DNA from: Pandoraea norimbergensis
Lineage (GTDB): Bacteria; Pseudomonadota; Gammaproteobacteria; Burkholderiales; Burkholderiaceae
DNA: 64,000 bases
Assembly: GCF_001465545.3 (NCBI RefSeq)
Contig: NZ_CP013480.3
Location: forward strand, 1,178,001 to 1,242,000
Direction of reading: 5' to 3'
In this document: one piece after another, positions 19,519 to 31,475 of the stretch
Layout: every line of letters starts with the position of its first letter
Numbering within the stretch: the stretch's first letter is position 1
Position numbers and translations under genes: made by a program
Notes under the pieces: generated by a model
What the model was told of the DNA's origin: nothing
Seen by the model: only the letters and a program-made list of their open reading frames with translations
Databases searched by the model: none

Positions 19519-19677
19519 ATTTAGAAGAAGTAGTAGTACAACGGAAGCGCATTAGAGATGGTGCGTGGAAATTGTACGGGTTGTGATTGTATCAACTAGT
19601 ATTTAAGTGATCGAAAGATGACTTGGAATACGGCACAACGCTAAAACTCAACCTGTAACGAGACATTCTCGTTATAG

Positions 19678-22556
<2,879 letters not shown>

Positions 22557-22695
22557 ATAACCAGTGTGTTTTGTGCTGGTGTGAGTTTGCGTGTGCCCAT
22601 AACGAGGCTGATACGCTCACAACCCAACTACATGTAGTACTACGCTTCTTCTGAATTGGTTTTGTTGCACCTAGTGCAGCAGAACATACAAGTTA

Positions 22696-22811
22696 TGCCT
22701 GATGACCATAGCGAGTTGGAACCACCCCTTCCCATCCCGAACAGGACCGTGAAACGACTCCACGCCGATGATAGTGCGGATACCCGTGTGAAAGTAGGTA
22801 ATCGTCAGGCT
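22696..22811 (+). rRNA. rrf: 5S ribosomal RNA
   Basis: A gene of about 116 nt with terminal stem TGCCTGATGAC pairing with GTCAGGCT, and the conserved segments AACCACCCCTTCCCATCCCGAAC and GAAACGACTCCACGCCGATGATAGT. It lies 139 nt after the 23S end, and no tRNA follows it. Confidence 0.95.
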
Positions 22812-22820
22812 CCCCTAAAG

Positions 22821-22853
22821 ACCCCTTGCTACAACGCGTAGCAAGGGGTTTTT
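22821..22853 (+). terminator. rrn operon terminator
   Basis: A perfect 11-bp stem (ACCCCTTGCTA at 22821-22831, TAGCAAGGGGT at 22839-22849) with loop CAACGCG is followed by TTTTT to 22853. It lies ten bases after the 5S gene. The next 268 bases, up to 23121, hold no recognisable gene. Confidence 0.93.
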
Positions 22854-23121
22854 GCTTTGCGCGTTCGGAATTCGAGCGTGGTTGCACTCAACACCGCCGG
22901 CCGATCTTTGTTTCCCGGATACCACCTAGCGCAATTGATACGCTTCGCGTTCGGATCCCTTCTGATGTTCTCCTTCTTGACGCGTTTGAAAGCTGTCGTC
23001 TGGGTAATCGTTTGAAAGATACGAGAGATGACATATTCGGGGGCTATCGTGACGGTTGTTTTATTGACCGATATGGGCGTCGCAAAAGCGTATCTTCATA
23101 CGCAACGCTGCCCGGCACACG

Positions 23122-23901
23122 ATGAATCTACTTTCAAACCCCGGGACAAAGCTCCCGCCAGTTGTTGTCATCTCGCTGACTGATAGTCTTACGCGTCGCG
23201 TCCACATCACCGAACAACTCAAACGAGCTGGCGTACCGTTCCGGTTCTTCAACGCGGAGCGCGTGAGCGAGTATCCGGATGTCTATGATGCGCAAACGCG
23301 TCTTCGCACCTATGGCAACCACCTGACGCTCGGTGAAATCGGCTGTTACGACAGTCACTATCGTGTCTGGCAGGAGCTCGCAGATTCGAATAACGACATC
23401 TGGTGTGTGCTTGAGGACGACGTTCAACTCGCTCCTGGCTTTGCCGCTCGCTTGAGTTACACACTCGATGCGACGACCCCTTGGGGGATTGCCCGTCTCA
23501 ACGAAGGTGGTGATGCAGGCCGCTGGCCAGTGGGGCGGCTCCCCGACGGGGCAATCCTGCATGACCATCGCAAGCAGCCCGGTGGAACGCAGGCCTACCT
23601 GATTCGCAGGGACGCTGCCCTGACACTTCTTGCGTATGGCAAACGGATGGTGCACCCCGTTGACGACATGTTGAATCGGAACTGGGAACACGGCATCCGC
23701 ATGATCTCGACGTCGCCCGCAGTCGTCTCGCATTGCGATGAGATTGTCGACACTACCATCACCGGGAGAAAGAAAGCGCAACGCTCACTTCCCGAGAAGC
23801 TGCGTCGCGAATTCCATATGGGCCGGGATAGTCTGAGCCGGCACGCGGATGTCTGGCGTAGACGCTTCCTGGAATCGCGTCGATGGGACGAGAGGACGTA
23901 G
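23122..23901 (+). CDS. Glycosyltransferase family 25 (LPS-type galactosyl/glucosyltransferase)
   Basis: A 259-residue cytoplasmic or membrane-associated transferase. It has the GT25 order: PPVVVISLTDSLTRRVHITEQL at the start, LTLGEIGCYDSHYRVWQEL near residues 70-90, the LEDDV acidic motif near 98-102 (nucleotide-sugar/metal binding), GGTQAYLIRRDAAL near 154 and a second acidic PVDDMLNRNW near 178. GT25 enzymes usually add hexoses to lipooligosaccharide cores. No other LPS gene is nearby, so the acceptor is unknown. It ends 263 bp before the convergent operon. The Met at 23122 is the only good start. Confidence 0.85.
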   Translation: MNLLSNPGTKLPPVVVISLTDSLTRRVHITEQLKRAGVPFRFFNAERVSEYPDVYDAQTRLRTYGNHLTLGEIGCYDSHYRVWQELADSNNDIWCVLEDDVQLAPGFAARLSYTLDATTPWGIARLNEGGDAGRWPVGRLPDGAILHDHRKQPGGTQAYLIRRDAALTLLAYGKRMVHPVDDMLNRNWEHGIRMISTSPAVVSHCDEIVDTTITGRKKAQRSLPEKLRREFHMGRDSLSRHADVWRRRFLESRRWDERT

Positions 23902-23940
23902 ACGCCGCAAAGGCCGTAGCGGACCAAAGTATCCTGTCAA

Positions 23941-23975
23941 AACAAAAACGCGCTGCCTCAGAGAGGACAGCGCGT
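23941..23975 (-). terminator. Terminator for the 24165-34931 minus-strand operon
   Basis: ACGCGCTG (23948-23955) pairs with CAGCGCGT (23968-23975), with inner CCT/AGG pairing. Read on the minus strand the stem is followed by TTTTGTT. It lies 190 nt beyond the last stop of the minus-strand operon. A closer hairpin at about 24119-24161 (GGGG-GACT with AGTC-T-CCCC) lacks a T-run. Confidence 0.6.
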
Positions 23976-24164
23976 CATTGTCACGGCAAGGGGCGTACGA
24001 GCGAATTCAAGCCGACATTGCTACCTCTGAATTGACCCCGTAGCACTGCAAGTAAAACCGGCATCGGTTGCGCCGCAGGGCCTACCTCAGAGGAACGCGG
24101 CCTCACTAGACTTCAGCATCGGGGGACTGACCCACGCGAAAACCGCGAGTCTCCCCCCAACACC

Positions 24165-24764
24165 TCACACCGCTACCGTTTCCTCAGGAAACACCGGCTC
24201 GCCGAGGTTCAGCATCAGGCGATTTGCCCACGCGAAAATGGCAATCGAGTGGATCAGGTCGAGGATTTCTGCATCCGTTAGGCCAACGTCACGCAGTGCC
24301 TGCAATTGTGCCGGGCGCACATCACCCGGCGTCTCGGTCAGCTCGATCGAGAACTGCGCAATGGCCTTCTCCCGCGCGGTCGTTCCCGCCGTGCGCGGCT
24401 CGTCGAACACTTCCCGGATCACGTCGTTACGCTTCGCCAGTTGCTCGAAACGCTGCGCATGCACCGACGCGCAGTACACACAACCATTGATGCGCGATAC
24501 CACCGTCGTCGACAACTCGCGTTCAGCGCGCGGCATTCCGCCCGGTGCGTACATGATGGCGTTGAACGCCGCCGAGCGCTGGCGCAGCACTTCCGGCTGA
24601 TGCACCAGAAAGAGGTAGTAATCCGACGTCTTGGCCTTCGGATGACTCTCCTCCAGCACAGCGACCTGCTCGGGTGTGGCCTTGTCGAGTGCAACGACGT
24701 CGAGCCACGCATCCCAGTCGAGTGACTCGTTGGTAAAACCGTGCGAACGGATGATCTCGCTCAT
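24165..24764 (-). CDS. AhpD-like alkylhydroperoxidase / CMD-domain protein (Avi_7169-type)
   Basis: A 199-residue protein of the carboxymuconolactone decarboxylase/AhpD superfamily. The redox motif NGCVYCASVHAQRF carries the CxxC plus His of peroxidase-related members, near residues 95-108. The sequence ending ILDLIHSIAIFAWANRLMLNLGEP is typical of the peroxidase-related enzyme group. The previous gene overlaps it by 4 bases (24761-24764) and encodes a partner CMD protein without a CxxC. TIGRFAM describes such pairs under the names Avi_7169 and Avi_7170 (from memory). The likely role is removal of a peroxide or other oxidised by-product of the operon's monooxygenase; this is inference. Confidence 0.82.
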   Translation of the reverse strand: MSEIIRSHGFTNESLDWDAWLDVVALDKATPEQVAVLEESHPKAKTSDYYLFLVHQPEVLRQRSAAFNAIMYAPGGMPRAERELSTTVVSRINGCVYCASVHAQRFEQLAKRNDVIREVFDEPRTAGTTAREKAIAQFSIELTETPGDVRPAQLQALRDVGLTDAEILDLIHSIAIFAWANRLMLNLGEPVFPEETVAV

Positions 24765-25297
24765 GCTGTCGTCTCCCGCGGAGCCAGTTGTTTGAGGGCT
24801 TGCAGACCCGCCACCAGACGCGTCTGGTACGACAGGAACGCAATCAGTTGGGCAAGCGCTACCACGGCCGGCGTCGTCAAACCTGCTGCCGGCAGTTGCT
24901 GCAATGCGGCCTTGTCACCCGCGACCGGGTTCTCGATCAACGTCCGCGTGAAGATCAGCATCGCGCGCAAACGGATATCCGTCACGTCTTCCGGCTTGCC
25001 ACTTTCGGCGGCCGCCAGTTGCGAAGCATCAACGGCATGCTTGCCCAGTTCCGCGCGATAGTGCGCAGCGAGCGAAGGCGACGGCGTGAGCCGGCTCGCA
25101 TACAGCGCGACGAGCAGACGCTCGACCAGCGAAATGCCTTCGAGTGCCGGATCGAACAGCCCTTCGTAGCTGCCTTGCGTGGCGATGGCAACTTTGTCGC
25201 GCGCATGTCGCAGCGTGTGCGCCGCAGAGCCAGCTTCGAGCCCGGCCACGCGGTCGACGAGATCGTCAGCGATGTCGTATTGAGTGTTGGCGGTCAT
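24761..25297 (-). CDS. CMD-domain protein lacking the CxxC motif (Avi_7170-type)
   Basis: A 178-residue protein starting MTANTQYDIADDLVDRVAGL. The start at 25297 is preferred because it gives a 4-base overlap with the preceding hydrolase gene; an earlier Met at 25363 would extend far into that gene. The helical core (ERLLVALYASRLTPSPSLAAHYRAEL, then IRLRAMLIFTRTLIENP and LAQLIAFLSYQTRLVAGLQAL) matches CMD-like proteins, but the catalytic Cys pair is missing. It probably works together with the CxxC protein encoded immediately after it, perhaps as a non-catalytic subunit. That partnership is inferred from coupling alone. Confidence 0.75.
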   Translation of the reverse strand: MTANTQYDIADDLVDRVAGLEAGSAAHTLRHARDKVAIATQGSYEGLFDPALEGISLVERLLVALYASRLTPSPSLAAHYRAELGKHAVDASQLAAAESGKPEDVTDIRLRAMLIFTRTLIENPVAGDKAALQQLPAAGLTTPAVVALAQLIAFLSYQTRLVAGLQALKQLAPRETTA

Positions 25298-26700
25298 GAT
25301 TGTCCTTGTGATTGGGCGCGCTCGGCCACGGCTTTCGCGAGGAATGCCTGCACGGCACTCCACGAACGCTGATCGGCGAGTGCGTTGGCATCCGGCTCAC
25401 CACCGCCGGTGCTGATCTTGCCCGAGACCGGATGCGCATAGACGAGCTGCGTCGTCGGCACATACGGAAACACGATGGCGTGTCCGGCACGCGCGAAGTC
25501 GAGATGCTCGACCGGATACGGATAGCGATGCTCGGCCAGCCGTTCAGTCACCATCTTCGAGTAAAGGCTCGACGGCCAAGAGCCATCGTCCTCAGCGGAC
25601 AACAGCATCACCGGCCCGCGAATCTTCTCGACCGGGATGCGAGCCCGCGCGACGGCGTCGGCATCACCCAGTGCCGTCAACATCGCCTTGGAATGACGAT
25701 GCGGCGGCGGTCCTTCATCAAACGGCGCCCACGACGCTGTGCGGTTGTTTTCCCAGATATGCGGCAACGGCTTGCCATCCAGCAGCCATGTCGGGCCTTC
25801 GCGACCGAGTGCCGGGTCGCACGCGTTCTGCGCACTGTGAATCAACGCACTCGGCACATAACCGATGACGGCCGACACAGCATCCGGGAACGTCGCGCCG
25901 AGCAGCAACACGAGCTCACCGCCACGCGACTGGCCCGACAGCGCCACGAAATCATGGGCCGGCTTTACCGTACGGCGAAGCCAGTCCATGCCCTTGGCGA
26001 AGTACTCCAGCGGCGTGTTGGAGATGTAATCCGACAACCCCGGCGTCTTGAAATACCCCAACGCGAAGGCGGCATACCCATGCGACGCATAGAGCGCCGC
26101 GCGCGGTTCGTTGATACCGCCACCGGAGCCGTTCAGAATCATGACCGCCGGATGTGGGCCGTCGCCCGGCGGCAGGTACAGCGTGCCGACGAGCCCGTCT
26201 TCACGCACCTCGCGCCGGGTGACGCCTTCGGCGGCCAGACGTTGAGTGAATGAGACAGAAGCCGAGACAGAAGCCGATGCAGCGGCAGCGCCGGCAGCCG
26301 ACACATCGGTGCCTGCGTCAGCGGCCGAAGCGTGCGCGGAAGTGCCGTCAGCCACCACCGCATCCGCCTGCGCCACAACCGTCGTCACGAGTGGTGCCGA
26401 CACCGGTTGCGGGAACACGTCACGGCTTTTGCCGTCTTCGGGCACCTGCGACCAGATGAGTCCCATGGCGGAAACGCCCTGATAACTGCCAGCGACAGGC
26501 GCATCGCGCGCCACGTCGACACAGCCTTCAGCGTCGGCCTCGAAAGTGGCTTCGGCATGCCACACCACGCCGCCCGCCCGCGCGGTATGCGCGGTGAGCG
26601 TGACGCGCGCACCGGGCGCCGCGCCGCGCACCACCAGGTGGCGCGGCACGTCGATCAGTGCATCCGCGGGTGTTGCCGTGAGAATGAGCGATGACGTCAT
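25294..26700 (-). CDS. BAAT-type acyl-CoA thioester hydrolase / alpha-beta hydrolase
   Basis: A 468-residue protein with the two-part BAAT layout. The N-terminal beta-sandwich (acyl-CoA thioester hydrolase/BAAT N, about residues 10-110: VPRHLVVRGAAPGARVTLTAHT, then GLIWSQVPEDG) is followed by an alpha/beta hydrolase (about 165-460). The hydrolase shows VMILNGSGGGINEPRAALYASHGYAAFALGYF, the nucleophile elbow SGQSRGGELVLLLG and a C-terminal His in GHAIVFPYVPTTQ. A low-complexity Ala/Val/Ser insert of about 45 residues joins the halves, which is unusual. Relatives cleave or transfer acyl groups from CoA or amides. Here it overlaps a CMD gene by 4 bases and follows the ABC binding-protein gene, so it may hydrolyse the imported compound. 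Confidence 0.83.
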   Translation of the reverse strand: MTSSLILTATPADALIDVPRHLVVRGAAPGARVTLTAHTARAGGVVWHAEATFEADAEGCVDVARDAPVAGSYQGVSAMGLIWSQVPEDGKSRDVFPQPVSAPLVTTVVAQADAVVADGTSAHASAADAGTDVSAAGAAAASASVSASVSFTQRLAAEGVTRREVREDGLVGTLYLPPGDGPHPAVMILNGSGGGINEPRAALYASHGYAAFALGYFKTPGLSDYISNTPLEYFAKGMDWLRRTVKPAHDFVALSGQSRGGELVLLLGATFPDAVSAVIGYVPSALIHSAQNACDPALGREGPTWLLDGKPLPHIWENNRTASWAPFDEGPPPHRHSKAMLTALGDADAVARARIPVEKIRGPVMLLSAEDDGSWPSSLYSKMVTERLAEHRYPYPVEHLDFARAGHAIVFPYVPTTQLVYAHPVSGKISTGGGEPDANALADQRSWSAVQAFLAKAVAERAQSQGQS

Positions 26701-26726
26701 AAGGCAATAGATCCCGTGGCGTCCGC

Positions 26727-28310
26727 TTACTTCGCGGCCTTGGTCACTTGCATCGCGACCGTACGATCGCTCGTGAACGGCGTGACCTTCAGGCCCTTAC
26801 GCACGGCCCAGATGTTCTGGTAGTGATACAGCGGAATCACGCCAACGTCGTCCGACACCACCTTGACCGATTGACGCAAGATCGCTTCGCGCTTGCCTTC
26901 GTCGAACTCGGCGGTCGATGCGTCGAGTGCCTTGTCCACGGCCGGGTTGCTGTAGTGGCCCCAGTTCGATGCGCCCAGACCCTTCTTGGCATCCACGGTC
27001 GCCAGCACGTTCACGAGCGCGTAGCTCGCTTCACCCGTGCCGTTACCCCACGCGAGCATCGTCATGGCGTAGTCGTTCTTGTTCGCGCGGCCCGAGTACA
27101 CGGCCCAAGGCACCACTTCCACCTGCGTCTTCACGCCAATGCGTGTCCAGAACTGCGCCACTGCCTGCGCCGTTTCCGGGCCTTGCGGGTAGCGGTCGTT
27201 CGGCACGTGCATCGTGAGCTTGAAGCCCTGCGGGAAGCCCGCATCGGCCAGCAGCTTCTTCGCTTGTGCGGCGTCGAACGGAATGTTCTTCACGTCCGGG
27301 TTGTAGCCGAACGTGTCTTTCGGCATCCACTGATTGGCTTCGCTGGCCGTGCCCTGCATGATGCGCGACACGATGGCATCGCGATTGATGGCGAGCGACA
27401 GCGCGCGGCGCACACGCACGTCGAGCAGCGGGTTCTTGGCAAGCGGCTTGCCGTTGTTGTCGGTAATGAAGTCGTTCGGACCGTCGCGGAACGTCGGTTG
27501 CAGCAGCATCACGCGCAGGCCCGGGTACGGGAACACCGTCACGTTGGGCGACTTCTTCAGACGCGGAATATCCGAAGCGGACACCTTGTCGATCACGTCC
27601 ACGTCGCCGGCGAGCAGCGCGGCAGTCCGTGCGGCACCGTTATTGATGTAGCGATAGTCGACTTTTTCCCACTCCGACTTGCCGCCCCAGTAGTTGTCGT
27701 TACGCACCATTTCCACGCGGTCGCCCGGCGTGTACGACACGAACTTGAACGGCCCCGTGCCGATCACGGCGCGCCCGGCGTTGTAGTCGTCGGTGTTCGA
27801 CTTCTCGCCCACGTGCTTGCTCACGATATGCACCGACGCGAGGTTCAGCGGCAGGTCCGGGTTCGCAATTTTGGTCTTCACGACGAGCGTGAGCGGATCG
27901 GGCGCGCTCATCGTCTCGATGGTGCGCAGGTAACCCGCGAACGTCGCCACGCTGCCCGGCACGTTACGTGCGCGCGTGTACGAATAGATGACGTCGGCGG
28001 CCGTGAACGGCTGGCCGTCCTGCCACTTCACGTTCGGGCGCAGCTTGAATTCCCACGTCTTAGCGTCGATGGCCTTCCACGACACGGCGAGGCCCGGTTG
28101 CAGCTTGTTCCACTTGTTCTCGACGAGCAGATCCCAGAAGTGCAGATCGACCGAGCGGTCGCCCGCGTGGTTGTTCAGTTGCGGATCGAGCGACGAAAGC
28201 GGATCGGCAAACGCGATGCGCAGGGTCGAGCTTTGGGCGTTTTGTGCGGAGGCCGCGGCGCTCGTCACGAGCAATGCAGCGGCTAACGAGGACAACAAGA
28301 AGCGTTTCAT
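26727..28310 (-). CDS. ABC transporter periplasmic substrate-binding protein, family 5 (peptide/nickel type)
   Basis: A 527-residue protein with a clear signal peptide (MKRFLLSSLAAALLVTSAAASAQ) and the family 5 signature: LRIAFADPLSSLDPQLNNHAGDRSVDLHFWDLL, WEFKLRPNVKWQDGQPFTAADVIYSYTRA, and LDVRVRRALSLAINRDAIV. It binds the ligand in the periplasm and delivers it to the permeases encoded upstream at 30531-32449. The ATG at 28310 is used because the only upstream start is a TTG three codons earlier with no better ribosome site. A 125-nt gap with a stem-loop (28350-28380) separates it from the ATPase gene. The ligand cannot be told from sequence; family members bind peptides, opines, glutathione or metal chelates. 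Confidence 0.93.
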   Translation of the reverse strand: MKRFLLSSLAAALLVTSAAASAQNAQSSTLRIAFADPLSSLDPQLNNHAGDRSVDLHFWDLLVENKWNKLQPGLAVSWKAIDAKTWEFKLRPNVKWQDGQPFTAADVIYSYTRARNVPGSVATFAGYLRTIETMSAPDPLTLVVKTKIANPDLPLNLASVHIVSKHVGEKSNTDDYNAGRAVIGTGPFKFVSYTPGDRVEMVRNDNYWGGKSEWEKVDYRYINNGAARTAALLAGDVDVIDKVSASDIPRLKKSPNVTVFPYPGLRVMLLQPTFRDGPNDFITDNNGKPLAKNPLLDVRVRRALSLAINRDAIVSRIMQGTASEANQWMPKDTFGYNPDVKNIPFDAAQAKKLLADAGFPQGFKLTMHVPNDRYPQGPETAQAVAQFWTRIGVKTQVEVVPWAVYSGRANKNDYAMTMLAWGNGTGEASYALVNVLATVDAKKGLGASNWGHYSNPAVDKALDASTAEFDEGKREAILRQSVKVVSDDVGVIPLYHYQNIWAVRKGLKVTPFTSDRTVAMQVTKAAK

Positions 28311-28349
28311 TATCGGCAATCCTGGTCGTTGATGAATGAAAGAAGGTCT

Positions 28350-28380
28350 GACGTGACACTGACCGCAGGCCGGTCACGTC
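28350..28380 (-). promoter_or_regulatory. Stem-loop between the ATPase and binding-protein genes
   Basis: GACGTGAC (28350-28357) and GTCACGTC (28373-28380) are a perfect 8-bp inverted repeat. A tandem 9-mer CGGATGATT follows at 28383-28400. This is the only sizeable gap in the operon. A structure here could stabilise or attenuate the transcript, setting binding-protein levels apart from the membrane parts. No strong T-run follows on either strand. Confidence 0.45.
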
Positions 28381-28435
28381 GTCGGATGATTCGGATGATT
28401 CGTATGAGGCAGTTAGTTCAGCGAGTCCGGCGATA

Positions 28436-29515
28436 TCAAACGTCGTTCAGATGGCACGCACTCACGTGGTTGATCGCCACGCCACGCAGCGTCGGCACTT
28501 CCGTGCGGCAACGCGGCATGGCGTGCGGACAACGCGGGTGGAAGTGACAACCGCCCGGCGGCGCAATCGGGCTCGGAATTTCGCCGCGAATCGCCGAGAA
28601 CGTCTTGTGACGTACGTCGATACGCGGAATCTCGGCCAGCAGCGCCTGCGTGTACGGATGATTCGGGCGGCGGAAGACTTCTTCGACCGGTGCGCTCTCG
28701 ACCACCCGGCCGAGATACATGATCACCACGCGATCGGACAAATGCTCGACCACACCGAGGTCATGGCTGATGAACACGTACGTGAGCTTGAGTTGCTCGC
28801 GCAAATCCATGAACAGGTTGAGAATCTGCGCCTGAATCGACACGTCGAGGGCCGCCACGGCTTCGTCGCATACGAGCAGGTCGGGCTGCACCGCCAGCGC
28901 GCGTGCAATACCGATGCGCTGACGCTGACCGCCGCTGAACTGGTGCGGATAGCGATGACGCAACGCCGGATCGAGCCCGGCGCGCTGCAACTGCGCGCTC
29001 ACGTAATCGTCGAAGCCGGCGCGATCGGTCAGGCCATGGACCAGCGCACCTTCACCGACAATGCGGTCGACGCGCAGGCGCGGATTCAGACTCGAATACG
29101 GGTCCTGAAAGATCATCTGGATCTTCAGGCGGGCGTCGCGCTTTTCGTCGTCGCTCAGCGAGTCGGCAGGGCGGCCATGAATCTGCACTTCACCCGACGA
29201 CGGCTTGAGCAGCCCCGCGAGCATGCGCCCGAGGGTGGACTTGCCACACCCCGACTCACCCACAAGACCGACGACTTCGCCCGGCTTGACGACCAGATCG
29301 ACGTTATCGACCGCGCGCACGACGGCCGGCGGATGCGACAGGCCGACGCGTTCGAGCAGACGCCCGGCCGGGCCGACGTGACGCTCGCCAAAGCGCTTGC
29401 TGACGCCGCGCAGCGCCACGATAGGCGCGGGCAACGTAGCACTCGGGGCCGCTGCCGCACGGGGGCCGCCAGCGCCGTGATGACCCTGCGGGCTGTTGGG
29501 TTGTGCGGTGCTCAT
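28436..29515 (-). CDS. Oligopeptide-type ABC transporter ATP-binding protein (DppF/OppF-like)
   Basis: A 359-residue cytoplasmic ATPase. Walker A is GESGCGKST, the signature [15 protein letters not shown], Walker [13 protein letters not shown], and the switch His is in [12 protein letters not shown]. The C-terminal oligopeptide-transporter region [12 protein letters not shown] ends with Cys-containing [14 protein letters not shown]. The start at 29515 overlaps the preceding ATPase stop (ATGA) and has AAGGAG upstream. The first 35 residues are Ala/Pro-rich and poorly conserved. It pairs with the ATPase at 29512-30534. Walker B has EAVAALD where EPTSALD is usual; the catalytic Glu is kept. Confidence 0.94.
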   Translation of the reverse strand: MSTAQPNSPQGHHGAGGPRAAAAPSATLPAPIVALRGVSKRFGERHVGPAGRLLERVGLSHPPAVVRAVDNVDLVVKPGEVVGLVGESGCGKSTLGRMLAGLLKPSSGEVQIHGRPADSLSDDEKRDARLKIQMIFQDPYSSLNPRLRVDRIVGEGALVHGLTDRAGFDDYVSAQLQRAGLDPALRHRYPHQFSGGQRQRIGIARALAVQPDLLVCDEAVAALDVSIQAQILNLFMDLREQLKLTYVFISHDLGVVEHLSDRVVIMYLGRVVESAPVEEVFRRPNHPYTQALLAEIPRIDVRHKTFSAIRGEIPSPIAPPGGCHFHPRCPHAMPRCRTEVPTLRGVAINHVSACHLNDV

Positions 29516-30534
29516 ACCATCTCCTTTTGCAGCGCGGCGCCCGGGTGGAAGCAACGCACCAGACGGCCCGGCGCGGTCTGCGTCATCTCGGGGCGTACTG
29601 CGCAGGCCGCCGTGGCGTAGGCGCAGCGCGAGGCGAATGCGCAACCGGCCGGCATCGTGAGCAGATTCGGCGCCATGCCGGGAATCTGGCGCAGACGCTG
29701 ACCGCGTTTGTTCAGACTGGGCAGGCTGCCGATCAGCCCGGCCGTGTAAGGGTGTTGCGGCGCGTCGAGCACGGCGTCAACCGCCCCTTGTTCGACGATG
29801 CGGCCCGCGTACATCACGGCCACCGTATCGGCCAGACCCGCGACGACCGACAGATCGTGCGTGATCCAGATCAGCGCGGTGCCGTGCTGGCGCGCGAGCT
29901 TCTGCACTTCCGAAAGAATCTGGGCCTGAATGGTGACATCGAGCGCCGTGGTCGGCTCATCGGCAATGATCAGATCGGGCCGGTGCAGCATGGCGATGGC
30001 GATGGCCACGCGCTGGCGCATGCCGCCCGAGAGCTGATGCGGATACGCGCGCAGGCGCTCGTCCGGGCTGGGAATGCCCATCATGCCGAGCGTGTCGCGC
30101 GCCAGTTCGCGCGCTTGCGACTTCGACACGCGTTGATGCGCACGCACGGCCTCGATCATCTGCACGTCGATGCGCAGCACGGGGTTGAGCGTCATCATCG
30201 GGTCCTGAAAGATCATCGCGATGCGATTGCCTTGCAGGTGACGCAACTCGGCCGGCTTCAGACGCGTGAGATCGCGCCCCTGAAACAGCACTTCGCCACC
30301 GACGATACGGCCCGGCGCATCGACGAGGCCCATGATCGAAAAGCCGGTGACCGACTTGCCCGATCCCGACTCGCCCACGAGGCCCATGATGTGCCCGGGC
30401 GGCAGCGAAAACGAGACGTCGTCGACGGCCGGCAACGTGCCCGCACGCGTAAAGAATTGCGTACGCAGGTTGCGAACTTCCAGTGTGAGTGGCGTCGCGG
30501 CACTAGGAGGAGTAGAAGGCGTCGCACCGCTCAT
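29512..30534 (-). CDS. Oligopeptide-type ABC transporter ATP-binding protein (DppD/OppD-like)
   Basis: A 340-residue ATPase. Walker A is GESGSGKS, the signature [16 protein letters not shown], Walker [13 protein letters not shown], and the switch His lies in [12 protein letters not shown]. The C-terminal segment [14 protein letters not shown] and [10 protein letters not shown] fit the peptide/nickel family. It overlaps the permease gene upstream (30531-30534) and the second ATPase downstream by 4 bases each. With that second ATPase it would power import through the two permeases. Confidence 0.94.
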   Translation of the reverse strand: MSGATPSTPPSAATPLTLEVRNLRTQFFTRAGTLPAVDDVSFSLPPGHIMGLVGESGSGKSVTGFSIMGLVDAPGRIVGGEVLFQGRDLTRLKPAELRHLQGNRIAMIFQDPMMTLNPVLRIDVQMIEAVRAHQRVSKSQARELARDTLGMMGIPSPDERLRAYPHQLSGGMRQRVAIAIAMLHRPDLIIADEPTTALDVTIQAQILSEVQKLARQHGTALIWITHDLSVVAGLADTVAVMYAGRIVEQGAVDAVLDAPQHPYTAGLIGSLPSLNKRGQRLRQIPGMAPNLLTMPAGCAFASRCAYATAACAVRPEMTQTAPGRLVRCFHPGAALQKEMV

Positions 30535-31475
30535 TTCTGCAACCTCGGATTGAACACATCGCGCAGGCGATCGCCTACGAGATTGATGGCGACGACCGCG
30601 ATGAGCAAGGCGAGGCCGGGATAAACGCTGATCCAGTATTCGCCGGAGAGCATGGTCTGATAGCCGTTGGCGATGAGCAGGCCGAGCGACGGCTCGGTGA
30701 TCGGCACGCCAAGACCGAGAAACGACAACGTGGCTTCGAGCGTGATGGCGCGCGCCACTTGCAGCGAGCCCACGACGATGAGCGGCGGGAGGCAGTTCGG
30801 CAGAATGTGACCGAGCACGATGCGCCAGTTCGGAATCGCCTGGCAGCGAGCGGCTTCGACATACTCACGACGCGATTCGACGAGCGCCTGACCGCGTGCC
30901 GTGCGCGCGAAATACGCCCACTCCAGCACCACGAGTGTGAGCACCACGTTGCCGATGCCCTTGCCGACGTACGCAAGGATCATCAGTGCCACGAGAATCG
31001 ACGGGAACGACAGCAGCAGATCGACGAGCCGCATGATGAGCGCGTCGACACGACCACCCGAGTAGGCCGCCACCAGACCGAGAATGGTGCCGAGAATTCC
31101 GGCGATGAGCGCCGAGCCGACACCGACCCCCAAGCTGATGCGCAGGCCGTAAATGATGCCCGACAGCAGATCGCGCCCCTGACCATCCGTGCCCAGCCAG
31201 TAAGTGAACGTCGCGGCACCGTTGGCGGTACCCGGCGGCAGACGCGAGTCCAGGATGTTGAGCTGCATCAGGTCATACGGATTCTGCGGCGTGATCCACG
31301 GTGCGGCGAGCGCGGCGACGGCCAGCACGACAAAGATGACCAGACCGAACACGGCGCTCTTGGAGCGCAGGAATTCGTGCAGGCCCTGCTGCCAAGGCGA
31401 CTCGCGACGCACCGGTACGGGCTCGGCGGCGGGTGAAACAGGCGGTGCGCCATTCGGAGAAAGATTGAGCGACAT
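30531..31475 (-). CDS. ABC transporter permease (DppC/OppC-like)
   Basis: A 314-residue inner-membrane protein. A short cytoplasmic tail leads to a first span (SAVFGLVIFVVLAVAALAAPWI), then the periplasmic loop LGTDGQGRDLLSGIIYGLRISLGVGV typical of DppC, and the EAA-type loop EAARCQAIPNWRIVLGHILPN that contacts the ATPases. The start at 31475 shares one base with the stop of the upstream permease gene (TGATG), showing tight coupling. It pairs with the DppB-like permease. Confidence 0.93.
   Translation of the reverse strand: MSLNLSPNGAPPVSPAAEPVPVRRESPWQQGLHEFLRSKSAVFGLVIFVVLAVAALAAPWITPQNPYDLMQLNILDSRLPPGTANGAATFTYWLGTDGQGRDLLSGIIYGLRISLGVGVGSALIAGILGTILGLVAAYSGGRVDALIMRLVDLLLSFPSILVALMILAYVGKGIGNVVLTLVVLEWAYFARTARGQALVESRREYVEAARCQAIPNWRIVLGHILPNCLPPLIVVGSLQVARAITLEATLSFLGLGVPITEPSLGLLIANGYQTMLSGEYWISVYPGLALLIAVVAINLVGDRLRDVFNPRLQK

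Noticed and set aside
24119..24161. G/C-rich hairpin just after the last CMD gene as the operon terminator
   Set aside because: It has no T-run on the minus strand. The hairpin at 23941-23975 with TTTTGTT is the better candidate.
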